This document shows, piece by piece, positions 27,156 through 30,721 of a DNA stretch of 30,721 nt. Below the pieces are notes generated by a model. The model made no database searches and was not told the origin of the DNA. It was given only the letters and a program-made list of their open reading frames with translations. The translations under genes were made by a program, and so were the position numbers. The first letter of the stretch is position 1; every line of letters starts with the position of its first letter. Where the stretch lies: the NCBI GenBank assembly GCA_003427395.1, contig BFEA01001178.1, positions 102,171-132,891 of the forward strand, in the 5' to 3' direction. This stretch comes from Chara braunii. Lineage: Eukaryota; Streptophyta; Charophyceae; Charales; Characeae.

Positions 27156-27837
27156 TTAATCCAAAAAGTATCTTTGTACTTCCATGCGGGCTACTCGACG
27201 CCTTTTCGAACGGAAAGGTGGGGGTACGCATGTGGGATCTCGTTTTTGAATTAAGTCCCGGTGCCACTCGTTACAGAGCTCAAAATCCGACATGGACGGC
27301 CTCAGCCTGGTTGCTCTTTCCTTAAGCTCGTCCTCAACACGTGTCCTGTAGTGGAACCCCTTTTTCCGATAATGCTCCGTACGGTGACAATCACTACAAA
27401 GAGTGTTGGGCCAATGGGGTGCCACCGCCGTCCACGGGATGACAATCAATTCGGTTAAAAGGCAATAACAAAGAGTAAGGCGGAAAATGAGTATCAACAA
27501 TGACAAAACCAGCGCCTACGAATCCTGAACATCTTGTTTTGGGAGGGAAGTAATAACGCCCTCCGATTTTTGCGACGTCCTCTCGTACATCCCACTCACA
27601 TACACTTGTCCTTTCCTCGCTATATGGGAACGGACGTTGTGGGCATACGGGAAGTCGGCGCCCAGTCGGATCGATATAATCGGTCCACATAGAATAAGCA
27701 CGCCGATTGCACTTGTCTACTCAATCTGTTAGTCGATCGAAAGCATATCAAAGGAATAAATAGACACAACACCAGGTTCTCATTACCTTCCGTTTGTAAT
27801 GCAGGCTGACCATAGGCGTGAGTCCATGCAACTCCAT
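27156..27837 (-). CDS. Candidate three-exon host gene, ~153-aa unknown protein
   Basis: On the minus strand, exon 1 runs from ATG at 27837 to 27787 and ends at a strong AAG|GTAATG donor. A 75-nt intron with CTAAC near its end leads to exon 2 (27711-27520), which begins CNRRAYSMWTDYIDPTG. Exon 2 would end TTC|GTAGGC. Exon 3 runs 27374-27156, begins HYRKKGFHYRTRVEDELKER and ends in a TAA. All junctions are phase 0. The product is Arg/Lys-rich with aromatic residues, with no signal peptide or membrane segment. The second intron is uncertain: exon 2 can also read on to a stop at 27394, and a better-looking acceptor (TTTGTAG) is out of phase. Family not recognised. It lies between two LTRs. Confidence 0.4.
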
Positions 27838-27859
27838 CCAATCAAGAAGGCAACCATCA

Positions 27860-29079
27860 TGTTACATGCTGCGCCTGCACACGAGGGCCATTTTCCAGGC
27901 CCTGCGTCCCTCAGGCTAAAAGCCTGAAATTCAGGCTTAAAGCCTGAAAACCAGGGCCTACAGGCCCCGTGACTGTTCAGCCCAAAAGCCTGCCTGAAAA
28001 CAGGGGTCTACAGTCCCTGTGTCGTTTCAGACTAAAAATGGCAACAGCCTTTTTAGCCTGAAACGAAGGGCCATTTTTGGTCGTTCATCAGAACGACCGG
28101 CCCTGAAACTCAGGCACGGAACCAGGGTTTCGGGAACAGGCTATTCTTAGCCTGTTCCCCACGCCAGCCTCAGCAGCTGCTGCAGCACCAGCCCCTGGCA
28201 CACTTGCATTGGCAAGAGCAGCCTCCTCGGCCTGGCTCGCCCTTCAGGCAGTCAGGAGGCAGGCCGAGGAAGTACATAGGGACTTCCCATGCGCTGCACA
28301 AGAAGGCAGGAGGCAGTTGTAGTCTTCAGGATTCGGGAGCAGCACTCTGGAGGGAGTAGCGTTAGCCCTTAGTCTTCAGCGCTGGGCGCAGTAGGTAGCT
28401 GTAGTCTCCAGCTCTGGGCGCCATAGCTAAGGATAGCACTAGAGAGAGAGAGAGATTGGGCGGAGGCCTTGGNTACTCACCTGCAGCGCCGTTGCTCCAG
28501 CTTCGTCTTCGAGGTACCTGCAGCACAGCGCCAACATCACAGGTTAGTATCTGGCTCGTAACAGAGAGAGAGAGAGCTCTTCTTCTTCCTCTTCTCAGTC
28601 CACCATCTCCTTCTCCCCCTCTCATCATCTGACTTCACTGCATCTGCAGACTACGAGAGAAGTGAGACAGAGCTTGGTGACATCGGATCCAGACTCGACT
28701 TCTGGACTTCAGACATTACAACGAGGGATTGTTTGGGACTTGTGACAAAGACTTGGTGTTGACGACATTCCCATCTCTCTCCCTCCTTTCGTCTGATTCC
28801 CTCCTCTTCGTCTGTGTATGTCTGGACCTGGCGCTTTCTTCCTGTGTACAGCGCCAGGCTCCTTCACACTTGGTGATGGATACGATGTATGTTTGGTCTG
28901 CATTCAAACATTGATTGGGCTAGTCATTAGCATTCTAGCACTCTGCTTCGCTATCTTTTGCTACGTGAATGAGGTCAGTCCCGGTCAGGTCAGGACTTGT
29001 ATCTAAATCTTCCCCTGCGCTATTCAGCACCATTTTGTATGTATGAGAATGCACATTGCTCGTTGAGATTCTACTTGCA
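27860..29079 (+). mobile_element. Possible third LTR of or near family A (copy C), hairpin-rich
   Basis: It ends CATTGCTCGTTGAGATTCTA then CTTGCA, resembling the ends of copies A and B, and contains GCGCTGGGCGC/GGGCGCCATAG blocks like theirs. The left part is dense with short hairpins: CAGGCTAAAAGCCTG (27912-27926), CAGGCTTAAAGCCTG (27932-27946), and GTTTCAG...CTGAAAC arms at 28024-28064. (GA)n runs lie at about 28439-28455 and 28562-28576, and an N at 28473. The left boundary is approximate and homology is weaker than between A and B. Confidence 0.4.
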
Positions 29080-29854
29080 CTGCATTGTCCCTTCAGTCCT
29101 TTTTATCACATTGCGGATCCTCGGTTATGATGTACATCGCTCATCTGAGCATGTAACACATCATTCCTAAGAATAAACCATGTTCAAGGATCAGATACAT
29201 CGAAGCAGCCGTCGGCCACGTACAGGCATGCTTCCTTCCCCACTGATTTTCGCATTTGGCTGAGTTCACCCGGTGATACTCCGATCGTAAAAAATACGCG
29301 GAGGCAGAAGCTCGATGATTGCCATAAACACATACCATTCATTCGCATGAGCAAGAAAATACAGGTAGACATGCTTCATATAAAAATCAGAGCAACAGCT
29401 CTGTCAATGCACCCAAGNAGACGCCCTCTTCCTGACTTGGTTTGGTGCTCCCTCTGGTTCGCCTGTTGGATTGTGAGCATCATGAGTAAGGGCCAGAGAC
29501 CACTCAGGCATCATAGGTGCACATCATTCGTCAGGTGCAAAGGACCAAGGGAGGGACGAGGCATAATCACTTTAGCTCGCCGGTCTCTCAAATTCAATGA
29601 TGCTCGTTCCCGCGAGATCCGATTGAATTCAACGAGATGAGTGGGAAAAGATCTCACACGTAGATAGGGGCGAGGGAGTCATCAGAGCGCTCAAGTACCT
29701 ATGAAGGAAACAATGAGAGGATGAGGGAGAGGGGAGAGAAAAGCAAAGTCAGAAGATGTTGATGGAGCCGTAGCTGACTGAAGAAGGGGACTAAAAGAAA
29801 AAGGGAAGGAGTTACAAGCACACAAGTCGATTTGAGAAAAACCGACATTCTGCC
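29080..29854. other. Unassigned; one weak minus-strand exon-like frame
   Basis: A minus-strand frame ending near 29184 reads GELSQMRKSVGKEACLYVAD before a stop, which looks coding-like, but no flanking splice sites could be fixed. An N lies at 29418. Nothing else is supported. Confidence 0.3.
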
Positions 29855-30250
29855 ATGGACTTACCTTCCAAAACAAGAGGAGCGATTGAAAATCAAGGCG
29901 CGCAAGCCCTCTGCTCTCTGATCATGGCCCTGGGCCATGCAACCACTCGTACACGCATGCACCTTCACCACCCAGGTACTGGCGATCCCGATGGCCACCT
30001 TCCGACCTCCACATTGCAGGGATCGTCACCCCGCCAACTCAGCTTCTACACCGACTTGCTCGGATCCCACAGTCCATCGTGGCCACCTGGCGCACAACCG
30101 CGCACAACTACAGCCGACTCGTCGGTACTTTCCAACTCGCTGATCACCACATCCTCTAGCCACTGCTTCTTGGGAGCTGGCAGATGGGTTGGCTCGCTAA
30201 GACACGCGCAGTTCCTACGTAAGTTTACAAGAAGACAAAGAAAAGTCTGA
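29855..30250 (+). CDS. Weak 131-codon ORF, unknown
   Basis: The ATG at 29855 lies in good context (GCCATGG) and opens a frame beginning MDLPSKTRGAIENQGAQALC, rich in Ser, Thr, Pro and His, with no recognisable domain. Arguing against it, the minus strand has a strong splice-donor match (AAG|GTAAGT) overlapping its start, so the stretch could instead be an exon end on the other strand. Low confidence either way. Confidence 0.2.
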   Translation: MDLPSKTRGAIENQGAQALCSLIMALGHATTRTRMHLHHPGTGDPDGHLPTSTLQGSSPRQLSFYTDLLGSHSPSWPPGAQPRTTTADSSVLSNSLITTSSSHCFLGAGRWVGSLRHAQFLRKFTRRQRKV

Positions 30251-30509
30251 AAATTTTGAGGAAGCAAAAATGTTTTGAAGTGGGAGGGCCATTTTTCACT
30301 TATTTTCAAAGATTAGTGCCAAAATAGGCGCTTTGTTCACCTTCTTCACTCTAGTTACTGGAAGTTTTTGGGGAAAACCTATGTGGGGAACCTTTTGGGT
30401 TTGGGATGCTCGAAACACTTCCGGCCATTGATTCCATGCATCACCCTCCAATCAAAAAGAAGATATTTCGATGCCCGTTAGAGATCGAAAAAGAAAAGAA
30501 ATGGATAGC
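30251..30509. other. No gene recognised
   Basis: AT-rich sequence without a supported feature. Confidence 0.5.
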
Positions 30510-30659
30510 ATAACTTATGGCTTCCGAAGCTCGTTCGGGTACGGATGCTGGCATGTCACATACGCCCTTGCTTCCCACGAACAGCAAACCCCTCTGCAAT
30601 GTATAATCCGGTGCTGAGCTCGGATCTGCCTCAAGATCTGCAATCAGCCGAGAATACAT
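30510..30659 (-). pseudogene. Possible gypsy pol fragment (RNase H-integrase linker)
   Basis: The minus-strand frame reads SRLIADLEADPSSAPDYTLQ then RGLLFVG. This pattern of a short helix, acidic spacer, Tyr-x-Leu and GLLF resembles the segment just before the integrase zinc finger in gypsy elements, as in the pol at 18910-19020 of this window. Similarity fades after about 50 residues. A poly-A/T run lies immediately upstream on this strand. Confidence 0.4.
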
Positions 30660-30686
30660 AGAATGAGCTGCATAGGCTCCGACAAT

Positions 30687-30688
<2 letters not shown>

Positions 30689-30721
<33 letters not shown>
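30689..30721. repeat. Terminal poly-T run
   Basis: At least 33 T reach the window end. It may be an A tail of a minus-strand retroposon or simply the low-complexity site where assembly stopped. Confidence 0.95.

Noticed and set aside
26043-29079. A single LTR element with a captured gene between LTR copies B and C
   Set aside because: No PBS follows copy B, no polypurine tract precedes copy C, and the two LTRs are much diverged; independent insertions are simpler.

Overview
This is eukaryotic nuclear DNA, not bacterial, and it is almost entirely transposon graveyard. My best guess is a streptophyte (plant-lineage) genome, perhaps a charophyte alga such as Chara. The reasons are plant-type LTR retrotransposons primed by a tRNA-Met-like site, chromovirus-like gypsy pol, hAT and TA-target MITEs, a tRNA-derived SINE, LINE fragments, and a few short exon-like ORFs with GT..AG borders. 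The species is inference. No rRNA, functional tRNA, CRISPR or bacterial operon was seen. The window starts in (GA)n, ends in poly-T and holds five isolated N bases, so it looks like a whole short contig bounded by low-complexity sequence.

Layout. 1-2.5 kb: simple repeats, a ~285-bp tandem duplication and a palindromic MITE family with TA target duplications. 2.8-5.5 kb: a tRNA-related SINE (two copies), a 997-bp hAT-type element with a near-perfect 8-bp target duplication and AT-hook coding remains, a 30-bp GC-rich minisatellite running into a ~104-bp palindrome, and an AT-rich minisatellite. 5.6-7.4 kb: a dead LINE ORF2 (endonuclease, linker, start of RT) split by a 360-bp hAT MITE with a perfect 8-bp duplication and cut off by an LTR element. 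7.4-11.3 kb: 5' LTR, primer-binding site, long leader and broken gag. 11.3-15.6 kb: a long noncoding block with degenerate minisatellites, ending in AATAAA plus poly-A. 15.6-17.8 kb: a third MITE, local duplications, a second LTR end, and a ~90-bp-arm foldback. 17.84-21.56 kb: a U6 snRNA retropseudogene with long target duplications, split by a 3.55-kb 5'-truncated gypsy element (pol plus 3' LTR). 21.6-25.2 kb: mostly unassigned, with a second U6 retropseudogene carrying an A tail and two candidate host exons. 25.4-29.1 kb: an antisense gypsy integrase fragment, an LTR of the same family as the 3' LTR at 20.4 kb, a candidate three-exon minus-strand gene, and a probable third LTR. 29.1-30.7 kb: a weak ORF, a small gypsy fragment and terminal poly-T.

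The genes do not work together as a pathway; the biology is nested retroposition and transposition. Three insertion events can be read at base level: the MITE against a paralogous empty site, the hAT MITE in the LINE, and the gypsy piece inside the U6 copy. No functional novel system is evident. The most likely host-gene material is at 27156-27837 (minus), 24965-25081 (plus) and 23295-23444 (minus).
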